Origin: CAZJYI01 sp964550025 | GTDB lineage: Bacteria > Verrucomicrobiota > Kiritimatiellia > UBA8416 > CAYOBW01 | Length of the DNA stretch: 6,095 nucleotides | Reading direction: 5' to 3' | NCBI GenBank assembly: GCA_964550025.1 | Contig: CAZJYI010000334.1 | Location: 1 to 6,095, forward strand | Part shown: piece after piece, positions 5,914-6,095 of the stretch | Layout of the letters: every line of letters starts with the position of its first letter | Position numbering within the stretch: the first letter of the stretch is position 1 | Notes under the pieces: model-generated | Told to the model about the DNA's origin: nothing | Database searches by the model: none | What the model saw: only the letters and a program-made list of their open reading frames with translations | Position numbers and translations under genes: made by a program

Positions 5914-5916
5914 GAT
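5883..5916 (+). repeat. REP-like hairpin repeat, left copy
   Basis: This 34-bp unit holds CCACTGGG (5887-5894) and CCCGGTGG (5900-5907), which pair as an 8-bp stem with one T-G wobble around a five-base loop. It is followed by AGC and ATGAT. It matches the reverse complement of the copy at 6045-6078 at 30 of 34 positions. The unit lies upstream of the two-domain hydrolase start. Such short palindromic GC-rich units in intergenic DNA resemble REP elements. Whether it is dispersed in this genome cannot be seen here. Confidence 0.6.
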
Positions 5917-6044
5917 CGGATCCTCCGCTATTGATTGTCACTACAGTCTTCTGAGCCCGTATCGAGCGATAGTGGATCCATACTCTCTTCTCGCTCCTGT
6001 TCGGGCTCTCTGTTTCTTGCTTCATAGCATTTCGTTAACAGCAA
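5917..6044. other. Non-coding spacer between the inverted hairpin repeats
   Basis: I see no gene in this 128-bp stretch. It holds the start-proximal GGAGGA site of the small leader ORF, a 12-bp palindrome TATCGAGCGATA at 5960-5971, and otherwise pyrimidine-rich unique sequence on the plus strand. The promoter of the two-domain hydrolase gene should lie here or within the left repeat, but no convincing -35/-10 pair was found. Confidence 0.4.
5960..5971. repeat. 12-bp palindrome
   Basis: TATCGAGCGATA has perfect 5-bp arms around AG. It lies about 126 bp upstream of the two-domain hydrolase start and midway between the hairpin repeats. It could be an operator half or chance. Confidence 0.25.
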
Positions 6045-6078
6045 ATCATCGCTCCACCGGGACAAGCCCGGTGGGGGC
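6045..6078 (-). repeat. REP-like hairpin repeat, right copy
   Basis: This is the inverted copy of the 5883-5916 unit. CCACCGGG (6054-6061) and CCCGGTGG (6067-6074) form a perfect 8-bp stem around ACAAG. Differences from the left copy include C for T in the stem, which turns the wobble of the left copy into a Watson-Crick pair, so pairing is kept in both copies. Sequence after it (GGGAGCTGCCC) runs to the window edge and may belong to a larger element. Confidence 0.6.
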
Positions 6079-6095
6079 GGGAGCTGCCCTACGTA

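Noticed and set aside
5883..6078. CRISPR array
   Set aside because: There are only two repeat copies, in opposite orientation, with a 128-bp gap and no cas genes.

Overview
The window looks like a bacterial chromosome segment of moderately high GC, probably from the PVC superphylum (Planctomycetes, Lentisphaerae, Kiritimatiellae or relatives) or a metagenomic neighbour. This is inference from gene content. It carries a non-pyrrolysine MttB-family methyltransferase beside a GH4 glycosidase and an AraC regulator, exported hydrolases of a type common in those phyla, and mostly weak Shine-Dalgarno sites. No rRNA or other phylogenetic marker is present.

Layout, left to right. Three genes read leftward on the minus strand and form a probable operon. 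In transcription order they are a GH4 NAD-dependent glycosidase (2004-3371), an MttB-like corrinoid methyltransferase (418-1851), and an exported protein cut off by the left edge (1-343). A divergent AraC-type regulator (3500-4369, plus) shares a 128-bp intergenic region with the GH4 gene. That region carries an 8-bp perfect inverted repeat, a short direct repeat and a plausible araC promoter. The regulator converges, across 25 bp, on a minus-strand gene for an exported two-domain protein (4395-5834), an alpha/beta hydrolase fused to an SGNH/GDSL hydrolase. Upstream of that gene, 5835-6095 has no long gene. It holds two inverted copies of a ~34-bp hairpin repeat, one of them inside a 21-codon ORF with a good ribosome binding site.

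Working model (inference): the AraC protein senses a carbohydrate and controls the divergent glycosidase/methyltransferase operon. The exported esterase-like protein and the partial exported protein could process a substituted polysaccharide or glycoside outside the cytoplasm. The GH4 enzyme would cleave an imported glycoside, and the MttB-like enzyme would move a methyl group from a substrate to a corrinoid protein encoded elsewhere. The pairing of glycosidase and MttB homologue is the most interesting aspect. Their shared substrate, if there is one, cannot be read from the sequence.
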